Positions 26,157 to 34,382 of a DNA stretch of 54,025 nucleotides are shown here, one piece after another. Origin of the DNA: Candidatus Rokuibacteriota bacterium. Its GTDB lineage: Bacteria; Methylomirabilota; Methylomirabilia; Rokubacteriales; CSP1-6. The stretch lies in contig QHSP01000045.1 of the NCBI GenBank assembly GCA_003220495.1, positions 1 through 54,025 on the forward strand. Reading direction: 5' to 3'. Made by a program: the position numbers and the translations under genes. Within the stretch, counting starts at the first letter, position 1; each line of letters opens with the position of its first letter. The notes under the pieces are model-generated. The model worked only from the letters and a program-made list of their open reading frames with translations, was not told the origin of the DNA and ran no database searches.

Positions 26157-27508
26157 GGCCCGTGGTCCTCACGTAGAGCTTCGACCAGATCGCCCAGGCG
26201 CGGCAGCTCGTCGAGCCCGTCGACGAGTCGCTCGACCTTCGCCACGCCGGCCGCGCTGAGCACCACCCCCGCCAGCTCTCGAAACTTGGACCGGACTTCG
26301 CTTTCACGATATGGATCCCGATAGTCGCCGCGCGCGCTCTCGCGGAGCCGCGTCACCTGGCGTCCGTCGGTGAGCGTGACGGTGACTCGCGCCGGCTTGA
26401 GTCGAGGCACGGAGGCGCTGAGATCGGGATCCTCGCGAACCGTGACGCGCCGGCGGAAGGCACCGATCGCGGGATCGCGAACGACCTCTTCGGTGAAGGC
26501 GTGGTACCCCGCGTTGCCTCGCAGGACCAGCGCGGCGGCCGCGTGGGGCAGGGAATACTTGGCCGCGAAGTAGTTGACCGGGTTGGGCTCGCGCATGTTC
26601 GCGGCGAAGCGGTAGGTCGCCACGTCGATGCGCTCGATGCTGGCGGGATGCGGCCGAAGCTCGGTGAGGATGTCCTCGAGCGCGTCCAGCGCCGCGTAGA
26701 TCGGATTGCAGCACGCGCGAAGCCGGAAATAGTTGCGCGCGATCTCCCACCGCTGACCCAGCTCTTCCGTCACGGCCTCGGGCCGAAACCCGTCGCCGAC
26801 CAGCTGGCCGAAGGACTCCTCGATCGCGTCGGCCTGTGCGGCGACACCCGCCAGCGCCAGCTCCGGCGCCAGGGTTCCGGCGAAGCCACTCATCCCTCCG
26901 GCGACGTTCAGCGCTGTCGCGCCCGCGACGGCATTGGTGTAGCCAGGTGTGAGCACCAGGACCGAGCCGATGCGAAGCGCGAGGCTCGTCTGATCACCGG
27001 CCAACCCGCGTAGCCGCGCCCCGGCGGCCACCGCGCCCAGCAAGGGCGCCTGGCCATTCTGATGGGCGATCCGCCGCGCCGTCAGCCCGGCGCCGAGCCG
27101 CGCGGCGACTTCGTAACCGAAGATGAGCGCGGCCAGCGTCTCCCGGCCCGAGCGGTCGAGCCATTCGCCACTCGCCAGCGCCGTCGGCAAGACCTGCACG
27201 GCACCCTGGCAGGAGACGTAGCGATGCCCCTCGCAGAGCTCGATCGAGCGTCCGGCCAGACCGTTGAGCAGCGCCGCCGTGCGCGGATCCGTCGCCGGCC
27301 AGCCCGGGGCGTAGACGGTCGCGCCTCGACCACCGGTTGCGGTCAAGCGCGCCCGCGCGCCGGCCACCTCGGGTTGCACCGAGCCGGCGAGGATCACGCC
27401 CAGCGTGTCCAGGAGCACGAGCTTGGCGTGAGTCTGAACCGCTCCGGGGATGGCCTCCCACGGGGTGCGAGCCACGAAGTGCGCCAGCTCCTCGATTGCT
27501 TTGCCCAT
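26153..27508 (-). CDS. MmgE/PrpD family protein, 451 aa
   Basis: Family of 2-methylcitrate dehydratase, cis-aconitate decarboxylase and many environmental relatives. The N-terminus (ELAHFVARTPWEAIPGAVQT), VLLDTLGVILAGS, LNGLAGRSIELCEGHRYVS and the C-terminal domain with NYFAAKYSLPHAAAALVLRG follow the family order, and the length is normal. Where PrpD has a DFDD-like motif near the start of the helical domain, this protein has SIELCEGH. Start ATG at 27508 with GGAG seven bases upstream. It converges on the amidase gene with a 4-bp overlap. Many such genes sit beside amidases and CoA enzymes and have no known substrate. Confidence 0.9.
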   Translation of the reverse strand: MGKAIEELAHFVARTPWEAIPGAVQTHAKLVLLDTLGVILAGSVQPEVAGARARLTATGGRGATVYAPGWPATDPRTAALLNGLAGRSIELCEGHRYVSCQGAVQVLPTALASGEWLDRSGRETLAALIFGYEVAARLGAGLTARRIAHQNGQAPLLGAVAAGARLRGLAGDQTSLALRIGSVLVLTPGYTNAVAGATALNVAGGMSGFAGTLAPELALAGVAAQADAIEESFGQLVGDGFRPEAVTEELGQRWEIARNYFRLRACCNPIYAALDALEDILTELRPHPASIERIDVATYRFAANMREPNPVNYFAAKYSLPHAAAALVLRGNAGYHAFTEEVVRDPAIGAFRRRVTVREDPDLSASVPRLKPARVTVTLTDGRQVTRLRESARGDYRDPYRESEVRSKFRELAGVVLSAAGVAKVERLVDGLDELPRLGDLVEALREDHGP

Positions 27509-27619
27509 CACGATCTCCGTCGTCGAACGCGAAAGTTTGTCGGCGGGTACGGCTGGCGGAAGTCTAGCAGACCTCTCCGGCGGAGGATTCGGCGGCGGCG
27601 CCGCGGCGATGCGGATCGG

Positions 27620-29383
27620 TCAGCGACCCGGGGACCAGTCCGGCGAAGGTACTCCCGCTCGGCGCACGGGGTCGGCGGCCGCGCTGCCAGGCGCCACGCC
27701 GAGGAGCAACGCGAGCTCGGCGAGCGCCGCTTCCACCTGCGCGGCGACGTGCTCGGTCTCCGCGGCGGAACGCTGATACGGATCGTTGATGGACGCCCGG
27801 GGCGGATGCAGGAGCGCGCCGAGCATCACGATCTTGTCGACGTATTCCGGGAAAGCCCTTCGCAGCTCGACGAAGTTTCGCGGCTCGAACAGCACGATGA
27901 CGTCGCTCTCGCGCAGCATCGCCTCGCTCAGCGTGCGCGAGCGGTGTTCAGCGAGGCTCGCGCCTCGCGCCCGCGCGGCGGCTTGCACGTTGTCCGGCGA
28001 GCGACGGCCCTCCCGCGGGATGAAGCCGGCCGACTCGACCTTCAAGGACGGATAGTGCTTCCGGCACAGCGCCGCCGCCAGCGCGCTTCGACAGATATTG
28101 CCGGTGCACACGAACAGGATCCGGCTCGTCGACCCATGGGCCCTCAACTGCGGCACTTTCCAGGCGTGCTGTCGCAACGCGGCCTGGGCGTCGGCGCGGG
28201 CTTGCCGCCGGCTCTGCAACACGCTTCTTTTCTGCCGGAGGTACTCGGCGCTGCTCTTCAGCAGCGGCCCGGGATCGGTCCAAGCAAAGTGGTCCCAGCT
28301 CTCACGGCCGATGAGCAACCTCAAGAACGAAAACAGCTCGAGCCCGCGCGACACGCCCGACCGACGGATCTGGCGCGCGATCCAATCGAGATCTGACGGG
28401 ATGAGCCGCGTGTAGTATGGCTGCTTGTAGATCGGCTGCGGGCCGGGGTCCGCGTCGGTCGCGATGCAAAACAGGCCGTACGGGAAATCCACCCCGGCAT
28501 CGATGGCGAGAGCCACGGAGCCCCACAGTCGAGGATTGATCTCCATCAGCCAGAATTTGCCGCTGGCGCGGTGGTACTTGAACTCGACCATCGCGACCCC
28601 GTGCCAGCCGAGGTCGTCGAGCAACGCCCTGGCCGCTTGGAGTAGCTCAGGAGGGGCCGGGATGGATTTTCGATAGAAGCTTCCGCTTCCGAGCCCGCCG
28701 CCCGTGCCCTCGTGAACACGCTCGTGCGCGAAATGCCAGACCATCTGCCCTCGCGCGTACAGGCACTCCACGCCGATCCCGATGCCGGGCACCAATTCTT
28801 GCTCGAGCACCGGGCACTGCTGAAGAAGCCGTTCCAGGGCCTCCTTTCTCTGCTCGGCATCCCGGACAAGGGTCGGAAACACCTCGGTCAGGTCGTGGCT
28901 TCCCTCGAGCACGCTGCAGGTCGGCTTGAGCACGCGCGGGAGCGGGCCGTTCTCGGCCGCGTCACGGCGCGTCCGCAGCGACGACGACGGCACGCTGATG
29001 CCGAGCCGTATCGCCCTGTCGAGCGTGCGGGCCTTGTCGAGCGCGGTGTGCAGCGCCTCGGGAGCCGGGAGCACGAGAGCCTCGCGCAGCGGATCGGACT
29101 CGTCCAGACGAGCCAGGTGATGGAGGCTGTAGCCGGTGGCCGGAATGACGAGCGCGTACTCGTCCGGCAGCGTGCGCAGCCAACGGATGAACCTCTGCGA
29201 ATCCGACGTCGACGGTTGGATGAGTGTGCGCGTCGCCCAGCGCGAGCGAAACGCCGGGCAATCGGACCGAGCGGCGACGTGCACTTCGAGGCCCCGCTTG
29301 CCCAGCGATTGGACGGCCTCGACCGCGGCCCGGCTGGTGCCGTCGAGGACGAGGATCCGATCCGGAGGCGCGGGCTCAGTCAC
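27620..29383 (-). CDS. Fusion of ATP-grasp ligase domain and low-molecular-weight protein tyrosine phosphatase, 587 aa
   Basis: Residues 1-400 are an ATP-grasp ligase of the carbamoyl-phosphate-synthase-like type: VLDGTSRAAVEAVQSLGKRG at the N-terminus, an ATP-binding loop near 217-240 (GGGLGSGSFYRKS) and the Mg site with VEFKYH (E267) and LMEINPRLWGS (E281, N283). Residues 420-560 are a complete low-molecular-weight tyrosine phosphatase: FVCTGNICRSALAAALCRK with Cys426 in the P-loop CTGNICRS (426-433), and the general acid in INDPYQ (D534). Its start overlaps the deacetylase gene's end by 8 bp, so the two are one unit. In polysaccharide clusters such phosphatases control chain-length kinases; the ligase may add an amino acid to the polymer. 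That link is inference. Confidence 0.85.
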   Translation of the reverse strand: MTEPAPPDRILVLDGTSRAAVEAVQSLGKRGLEVHVAARSDCPAFRSRWATRTLIQPSTSDSQRFIRWLRTLPDEYALVIPATGYSLHHLARLDESDPLREALVLPAPEALHTALDKARTLDRAIRLGISVPSSSLRTRRDAAENGPLPRVLKPTCSVLEGSHDLTEVFPTLVRDAEQRKEALERLLQQCPVLEQELVPGIGIGVECLYARGQMVWHFAHERVHEGTGGGLGSGSFYRKSIPAPPELLQAARALLDDLGWHGVAMVEFKYHRASGKFWLMEINPRLWGSVALAIDAGVDFPYGLFCIATDADPGPQPIYKQPYYTRLIPSDLDWIARQIRRSGVSRGLELFSFLRLLIGRESWDHFAWTDPGPLLKSSAEYLRQKRSVLQSRRQARADAQAALRQHAWKVPQLRAHGSTSRILFVCTGNICRSALAAALCRKHYPSLKVESAGFIPREGRRSPDNVQAAARARGASLAEHRSRTLSEAMLRESDVIVLFEPRNFVELRRAFPEYVDKIVMLGALLHPPRASINDPYQRSAAETEHVAAQVEAALAELALLLGVAPGSAAADPVRRAGVPSPDWSPGR

Positions 29384-30287
29384 GGGCGATTCTCGCCAGG
29401 GCCCACGCCAGCTCGTGCGCGCCCCACTGAATGTGGACGCGCGGCAGCCGATAGGGGTCCGACCCGGGTCCGACGGCGCGCGGCACCATCGTCACGCCGG
29501 AGTCGAAGTACCGGGCCACGGCGCTCGACGAGCGCTGATCGTGGTTCCCGTTGGGATACGCGAAGTGGCGCGCATCGCATCCGAGCTTGTCCCGCAGCAT
29601 GGCTCGGCTCGCGGCCAGCTCCCACTCCAGTCGCTCGTCGTCGACCTGGGGAAGATCCACGTGGGTGTGCGTGTGCGATCCGATCGTGATCAGCGAATGG
29701 TCCAGCTTCGCCAGCTCGGCCCAATCCATCAAGCTGTAGCGCCGCTCCTCGTCCGGAGTAAACGCGAACTCCGGGGTCGTGTTCACGATCTCCGTCCAGA
29801 TCGCTTCCCGGCGACCCAGCGGCATCTCCTTCAGGGTCTGCAGGAAAGGCTCGAAGGAATCGGCCGATCCACTGGCGAAGATCTCCTGCTGCCGGCGCGT
29901 CGACATGCGTGAAAGCCGCGGCTCGAGCTCCCACGTCCACGTCGAGAACGGCGTGCCGACCAGCGCCGGACACACGTAGAAGGTCGCCGGAACGCGCAGG
30001 CTCACGAGCACGTCGTGCGTCACCGTCAGCTGGTTGCGCAGACCGTCGTCGAAGGTCAGGGTCACGAGGTTGCGGCACCGGCCGGCTCGCAGCGCGTCGA
30101 GGTATTCGTCGAGGGAGACGAGCGAGAAGCTCCGCTGCAATAGGCGAATGACGTCGGCCAGCTGCTCAGCCTCCTCCTCGAGCACGATGTGCGCCGCCAG
30201 AATGAAGCTCGCGCCGTCACGGCGCGCCAGACTGCTCGAGACACCCGACGAGTGCAGCGCGCGCTTCAGAGCGGTCTTGAGGGACAT
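29376..30287 (-). CDS. Polysaccharide deacetylase (NodB homology) family protein, 303 aa
   Basis: Metal-dependent carbohydrate esterase of family CE4. The motifs are in order: TFDDG (residues 78-82, catalytic base and metal Asp), SHTHTHVDL (204-212, metal His pair) and FAYPNGNHD (242-250). Between motif 1 and 2 lies an insert of about 100 residues. No signal peptide is apparent, so it may act on a lipid-linked intermediate in the cytoplasm or be exported otherwise. The ATG at 30287 has GAGAGG upstream; a longer frame to 30443 lacks family similarity. It is the first gene of the pair with the ATP-grasp/phosphatase fusion. Confidence 0.88.
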   Translation of the reverse strand: MSLKTALKRALHSSGVSSSLARRDGASFILAAHIVLEEEAEQLADVIRLLQRSFSLVSLDEYLDALRAGRCRNLVTLTFDDGLRNQLTVTHDVLVSLRVPATFYVCPALVGTPFSTWTWELEPRLSRMSTRRQQEIFASGSADSFEPFLQTLKEMPLGRREAIWTEIVNTTPEFAFTPDEERRYSLMDWAELAKLDHSLITIGSHTHTHVDLPQVDDERLEWELAASRAMLRDKLGCDARHFAYPNGNHDQRSSSAVARYFDSGVTMVPRAVGPGSDPYRLPRVHIQWGAHELAWALARIARD

Positions 30288-30383
30288 CAAGTCCGGCCTC
30301 TCGCTCACCCCATTAACTAACCGCGCGAAGAGCGACGAGACAATCCGGCAGGGACCCGGTACGACCGGCCGGGAAAACCCGGA

Positions 30384-30404
30384 CGGGGCGGCGGGCGCGC
30401 CCCG
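30384..30404 (-). terminator. Hairpin after the NCS1 permease gene
   Basis: CGGGGCG (30384-30390) pairs with CGCCCCG (30398-30404) across a 7-base loop, 26 bp downstream of the permease stop on the minus strand. A second small hairpin (30369-30382, CCGGG/CCCGG around AAAA) follows. There is no clear U-tract except the loop, so strength is uncertain. Confidence 0.4.
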
Positions 30405-30429
30405 GGGCTTGTGAGCGCCTGGTAGGCGG

Positions 30430-31860
30430 CTAGCGCCTCGCACCGCCCATCGGCTGAGGCACCGGGGCGGGCGCGACGCGCCGGCCGACGGCCAGATAGA
30501 CGCCGCCGGCGACGACGATGCCGACGAGCCAGCTGAGATCGGCGCCGCTCAGCAGCTTGGTCGAGATGGGTCCCTGGAGCGCCGGAACGAGACCGTCTTC
30601 GACCGACCAGCCGGCCGCCAGTCCAACCAGGAACGCCACGATCGCGCCCCAGTTGATGTCGCCGTACGCGTTGCGCTCCGGATCACGATAGAGCTCGGCG
30701 ACGTCGATCCGACCGCGCCGCACGATGAAGAAGTCGGTCAGGACGATGCCGGCCCACGGGCTCATCCACAGGAGGAGGCCGATCATCCAGTTGTCGAAGG
30801 CCTTGGCGAACGAGGGCTGGACGACGAAATAGATCGTCACGAGATAGCCGACGACGCCGGCGATGAGCGCGATGACCGTTCGCGAGAGCCGAAGGCCCAT
30901 GCTGAGGGCGGCGAGCGCGGCCGAATACACGTTCAAGATGTTGGTCGCGATCGGGCCGTGGAGCACCATCAAGAGCACCAGGATGCTCGTGACGCCGCCG
31001 AAGACCGCGCTGACCATCTTGGCCGGATCGGTGTCCTTGGTCACGCTCGCGACGGTCGCGCCGAGGATGGCGAGCCACACCGTGGGCACGAACATGCCCA
31101 CGTAGCTGTACCAGAAGACGGCGGCCGAGGACACGGAGCGCGGCACGAAGCGTGAATAGTCCGAGGCCCAGGTGACCCAGGAGATCCCCCAGCCCACGCC
31201 GATCGCGGTCATGAGCAGCGAGAGCATCGCCACGTGGGCGGCGGGAGGCAGCGTGCTGGTGAGCCCCCAGTTGACGATTCCGGGTCGGCCCCAGGCGAGG
31301 AGGCTCATCAGCACCATGATCGCGGCCGTGACCGGGACCGTGTACTTCTCGAAGGTGCGGATGGCGTAGAACCCATAGATCCCGATGAGCACCTGGATCA
31401 CCATGACGACCGTGGCGACGACGAGGTTGCTGAGCCACGTGTCCCCGATGCCGAACTGGCCGAGGATCGCGATCGCGATCTTGACCGGGAAATAGGTGTT
31501 GACGCCGATCCAGCCCAGGGTCATCAGGAACATCAAAGCACTCGGCAGGTACGCCCCGCGGCGACCGAAGGCGGAGCGTCCCAGCACCATCTGGTTGACG
31601 CCGGTCTTGTGGCCCATCACGGTGAAGGCCGCGAAGATCGCGCAGCCCACGACGTTGCCGATCACGACGACGGCGATGGTCTCCCAGAGCCCGAGATTGA
31701 GCACGATGCCCAGCGCGCCGAGCGCCCAGTTGATCGGCGCGATGTTGGCCCCGGCCCAGATCCACATCTGCTGCGGTCCGGTCGAGTCTTTGTCGGCTTC
31801 CGGAATCGGCTCGATGCTGTGGACGTCGACCTTGAGTTCGGCGCGGGTCTCAGTCGCCAT
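30430..31860 (-). CDS. NCS1 family purine/pyrimidine/allantoin permease, 476 aa
   Basis: Inner-membrane Na+ or H+ symporter of the nucleobase-cation-symport-1 family, with about 12 transmembrane segments. MWIWAGANIAPINWALGALG is the N-terminal signature, and the segments GVNTYFPVKIAIAILGQFG and WASDYSRFVP are characteristic (the latter near the substrate site). CodB-like size. The substrate (cytosine, allantoin, hydantoin or similar) is not determined; no matching nucleobase enzyme is adjacent. GGGGGG lies 8 bases before the ATG. A candidate promoter and a 12-bp palindrome lie upstream. Confidence 0.93.
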   Translation of the reverse strand: MATETRAELKVDVHSIEPIPEADKDSTGPQQMWIWAGANIAPINWALGALGIVLNLGLWETIAVVVIGNVVGCAIFAAFTVMGHKTGVNQMVLGRSAFGRRGAYLPSALMFLMTLGWIGVNTYFPVKIAIAILGQFGIGDTWLSNLVVATVVMVIQVLIGIYGFYAIRTFEKYTVPVTAAIMVLMSLLAWGRPGIVNWGLTSTLPPAAHVAMLSLLMTAIGVGWGISWVTWASDYSRFVPRSVSSAAVFWYSYVGMFVPTVWLAILGATVASVTKDTDPAKMVSAVFGGVTSILVLLMVLHGPIATNILNVYSAALAALSMGLRLSRTVIALIAGVVGYLVTIYFVVQPSFAKAFDNWMIGLLLWMSPWAGIVLTDFFIVRRGRIDVAELYRDPERNAYGDINWGAIVAFLVGLAAGWSVEDGLVPALQGPISTKLLSGADLSWLVGIVVAGGVYLAVGRRVAPAPVPQPMGGARR

Positions 31861-31912
31861 GGTGGCCCCCCTGACCTACTGAAGGTGTCGGGTGTCCGCT
31901 GAAGGTGGCGCG

Positions 31913-31942
31913 ATACTGCGCCCCTGTCGAAGGCGCTGTCAA
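31913..31942 (-). promoter_or_regulatory. Candidate sigma-70-like promoter for the NCS1 permease
   Basis: On the minus strand TTGACA (31942-31937, perfect -35) is followed after 18 bp by CAGTAT (31918-31913, three of six matches to TATAAT). The predicted start would lie about 50 bp before the ATG at 31860. The -10 is poor, so this rests mainly on the -35. Confidence 0.4.
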
Positions 31943-31969
31943 GACACCCGGGGCTGGCTCCAAAATGAA

Positions 31970-31981
31970 CTGACCGGTCAG
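31970..31981. promoter_or_regulatory. 12-bp perfect palindrome CTGACCGGTCAG, possible operator
   Basis: A perfect dyad in the intergenic region between the NCS1 permease (minus) and the helix-turn-helix gene (plus). It lies 28 bp upstream of the candidate -35 of the permease promoter. TGACCGGTCA-type dyads are common binding sites for TetR- and GntR-like dimers, but the binding protein is unknown. Confidence 0.35.
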
Positions 31982-32073
31982 AGACGCGCCAGTCCGTTTG
32001 CGGACAGCGCCGCAGAACCCCTTGATCTAGTTGGAGCCTCCTCTCGGTATCAGATTTGCCTCAGAGGATTTCC

Positions 32074-32544
32074 ATGAATGATGGGTCCGGCACCCGCAAT
32101 ACCCGGCGCCCATCGATCGTGGCGCAATACGCGGCTCAGGTCGCGCAGTGGATACGGGAAGATCGCTCCACCTCGGCCGTCGAAATCCTCCGCCGCGCCC
32201 AGGCGCTCGGCTACAACGGGGGGAAGAGCGCGCTCTACGAGCTGGTCAGACGGGTCAGGACTCTCGACGAGCGGCCGGGCGGGTCACGACAACTGATCGT
32301 CGTGGCACCGGATCGGGAGCACCTCTACAACTTCTTCAAGCGAGCGTTCGAAGGCAACGCGACCGTTCAGATCGTCCAGGATCGGCGCGTCGAGCGGCCG
32401 CCGACTCCGGAGCCCCAGGACGGCGGTCGCCGCCAGCGCAATCGACGGGCACTCCAGAGGACGGACGGGCTCCTGCGCGCGATCGGCTGGACGATCGTGC
32501 GCCTGCGCGGCCCGAAGATTCGCCGGAGCTCCGCCGCCTCCTGA
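32074..32544 (+). CDS. Helix-turn-helix protein with Arg-rich C-terminal module, 156 aa
   Basis: Residues 13-62 (SIVAQYAAQVAQWIREDRST, then AVEILRRAQALGYNGGKSAL) read like the DNA-binding helix-turn-helix found at the start of IS21-type transposases. The rest does not continue into a transposase. Instead residues 73-145 repeat the layout of the C-terminal half of the gene at 4200-4655: LIVVAPD, a helix ending RAFEG, a basic stretch (QDRRVERPPTP, RRQRNRR) and a closing GWTIVRL strand. The ATG at 32074 has AGAGGA upstream. A regulatory or DNA-binding role is plausible; no partner is known. Confidence 0.6.
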   Translation: MNDGSGTRNTRRPSIVAQYAAQVAQWIREDRSTSAVEILRRAQALGYNGGKSALYELVRRVRTLDERPGGSRQLIVVAPDREHLYNFFKRAFEGNATVQIVQDRRVERPPTPEPQDGGRRQRNRRALQRTDGLLRAIGWTIVRLRGPKIRRSSAAS

Positions 32545-32565
32545 CGCGTCTCGGCGATCGTTGGT

Positions 32566-33753
32566 TCACGAGCGCGCGTGCGCCGGAACCCGATCGTCTC
32601 TCACGAGGATGTCCGCGAGCCAGCGGGCCGCGATTGCGCCGATCAGCGCGACGACGACGGTGAGCGCCAGGGCAGCGACGGTCGAGCCCAGCGCCGGCAT
32701 CATCGGCCGGAATGCGGGTGTCCGGCCGATCGTGAGCGCCCAGAACGCGAACAGGCCCATCGCGTAGACGAGCGTCGCGGGCAGCGGCCGTCGCCGCGGG
32801 TCGACCCCCACCAGGAGGAGCACCGGCGCGAACGACAAGATCCGCGCGAAGCTGCCACCGGGAACGCCGCCGGGCGTGCTGCCGTTCTTTCGCGCGATCG
32901 CGTGCGAGACCGCGATCGGCGAGGTCGGGTCCTTGGCGATCTCGTCCTCGATGACGGATATCGGTTGCACGATCTCGAAGCCGATGCGCGCGATGTTCAC
33001 GCCGATCGTCCCGACGGCGAGCCCGACGATCAGGAGCACGATCGGCGTCGAGCGTCGGCCGGTCAGGCGCACCGCGGCGATCAGGGCCAGCGGCAGGAAG
33101 AGCGCGCCGAGGATCGGGAAGGCGTAGAACCAGAGCCCGCCATAGAGATACGCGAGCCGACTGGCGGGTCGCAGCCCGATCGAGAGACTCCCGTAGAAAC
33201 TGGTCAGCGCGATGACGGTGCCGACGTATCGCGGCCAGCTCTTCGCCGGATACGCTTCGCGGGCGATGAGCGCGCACGCCAGCGTGTTGATCGTGACGCC
33301 CAGCAGTCCGAGAAGGTGCGGCGGGCTCCACAGGGTCACGTCGATGCCGAACAGGCGGTGCCAGAGGTCGTCGAGTGGAGCGGCGAGCACCGTGAGAGCG
33401 ATTCCGCACGCCGCCAGCAGGAAGCCCCGGGTGCCCGTGAGGCCGAACAACCGCTCGGTCCCCTCTGGAGCACGACCGGTCCGCAGATGCCGGAGCGTGT
33501 CACGCGCCAGGACGCCGAAGCTCGCCAGGACGACGAGAGCGACTCCCGAATACGTCATGACGTGCGGCGGGATCCAGAACGAGTCCCGACCGATCTGCAC
33601 GTGCCACTGGATGTCCCACTGCACACCCCAGGCGGCCAGGAGGTTGGCGCCGAGCAGCAGCCACAGCGCGATCCGGTAGAGGCCGGCGGAGCCCGCGCGC
33701 GCGGTGGACGTTTCGGTCGAGCGCCCGAGGAGCGCGGTCGGTACGGAGCTCAT
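32566..33753 (-). CDS. Polytopic membrane protein, TetR-linked, 395 aa
   Basis: About ten hydrophobic segments, for example IALWLLLGANLLAAWGVQWD, VALVVLASFGVLARDTL and YVGTVIALTSFYGSLSIGL. His- and Trp-rich loops near the N-terminus (WDIQWHVQIGRDSFWIPPHV) suggest metal or haem ligands, but I do not recognise the family. The ATG at 33753 shares its A with the TGA of the TetR gene (TGATG), so translation is coupled and the two form an operon. The regulator probably controls this protein's level. The open frame upstream of 33753 belongs to the antisense of the TetR gene. Confidence 0.65.
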   Translation of the reverse strand: MSSVPTALLGRSTETSTARAGSAGLYRIALWLLLGANLLAAWGVQWDIQWHVQIGRDSFWIPPHVMTYSGVALVVLASFGVLARDTLRHLRTGRAPEGTERLFGLTGTRGFLLAACGIALTVLAAPLDDLWHRLFGIDVTLWSPPHLLGLLGVTINTLACALIAREAYPAKSWPRYVGTVIALTSFYGSLSIGLRPASRLAYLYGGLWFYAFPILGALFLPLALIAAVRLTGRRSTPIVLLIVGLAVGTIGVNIARIGFEIVQPISVIEDEIAKDPTSPIAVSHAIARKNGSTPGGVPGGSFARILSFAPVLLLVGVDPRRRPLPATLVYAMGLFAFWALTIGRTPAFRPMMPALGSTVAALALTVVVALIGAIAARWLADILVRDDRVPAHARS

Positions 33754-34358
33754 CACGGCTTGTCCTGTTTCGGCCGCAGGTAGGTACCCAGCCGGCGAAG
33801 GAAGCGCGCCTGGCGTTGCTGGAACTCGGCGTCCGACAGTCGTGCGCGGGTGACCATGCGAACGAGCTGAGGAAACGCGTGGGGGAATATCGTGAGCGCC
33901 ATGAGCGCCAGGACGAGGTATTCGGCGTCGAGGTCCCGGTGCAGGAGGCCGGCGCGTTGCGCGTCGCGGATTCGCTCGGTGCCCTCGACCCACGCCTTGC
34001 GGCGCTCCTCTTCGGCGATGGGCTTCCGGTCGCCGGTGCTCAGGGCTTCCCACTGGAGCAGGCGGATGCCGTCGACGCGCTTCGAGGCGCGCTCGAGGAG
34101 AAAAGGCAGCAGATCGGCGGGGTCGGGCGGGGCGGCGGCGACCAGGTCGAGGTTCGTGGCGATCCCCTCGTGGAGGGTGGCGCGGTAGAGCCCCTCCTTG
34201 TCGCCAAAGTAGTGATAGAGCATCCGCTTGTTCACCGAGGCGGCCCGCGCGATCGCGTCGACGCGCGCGCCGGCGAAGCCCTTGGCGACGAACTCGCGCC
34301 GGGCCGCGCGCAGAATGCGCTCGCGGGTGCGGACCGGGTCGCGGCCTGAAGTAACCAT
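33753..34358 (-). CDS. TetR family transcriptional regulator, 201 aa
   Basis: N-terminal DNA-binding domain with the TetR pattern: RTRERILRAARREFVAKGFA, then the helix-turn-helix ARVDAIARAASVNKRMLYHY followed by FGDKEGLYRATL. The C-terminal ligand domain is the usual 120-140 residues and not predictive. It starts a two-gene operon with the membrane protein. Two 18-bp near-palindromic sites lie at its own promoter, one spanning the start codon, so autoregulation is likely. Confidence 0.92.
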   Translation of the reverse strand: MVTSGRDPVRTRERILRAARREFVAKGFAGARVDAIARAASVNKRMLYHYFGDKEGLYRATLHEGIATNLDLVAAAPPDPADLLPFLLERASKRVDGIRLLQWEALSTGDRKPIAEEERRKAWVEGTERIRDAQRAGLLHRDLDAEYLVLALMALTIFPHAFPQLVRMVTRARLSDAEFQQRQARFLRRLGTYLRPKQDKP

Positions 34359-34367
34359 CTGGATACT
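34350..34367. promoter_or_regulatory. Operator site 1, overlapping the TetR start codon
   Basis: AGTAACCATCTGGATACT is an imperfect dyad (AGTANCC...GGNTACT) centred at the TetR start codon (34358). It matches the reverse complement of site 2 at 34383-34400 at 15 of 18 positions. The centres are 33 bp apart, close to three helical turns, so two dimers could bind on the same face. Confidence 0.6.
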
Positions 34368-34382
34368 GGGACCGTGGCCAGG

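Noticed and set aside
32074-32544. IS21-type transposase
   Set aside because: Only the DNA-binding helix is transposase-like; there is no catalytic DDE domain, no istB partner and no inverted repeats.
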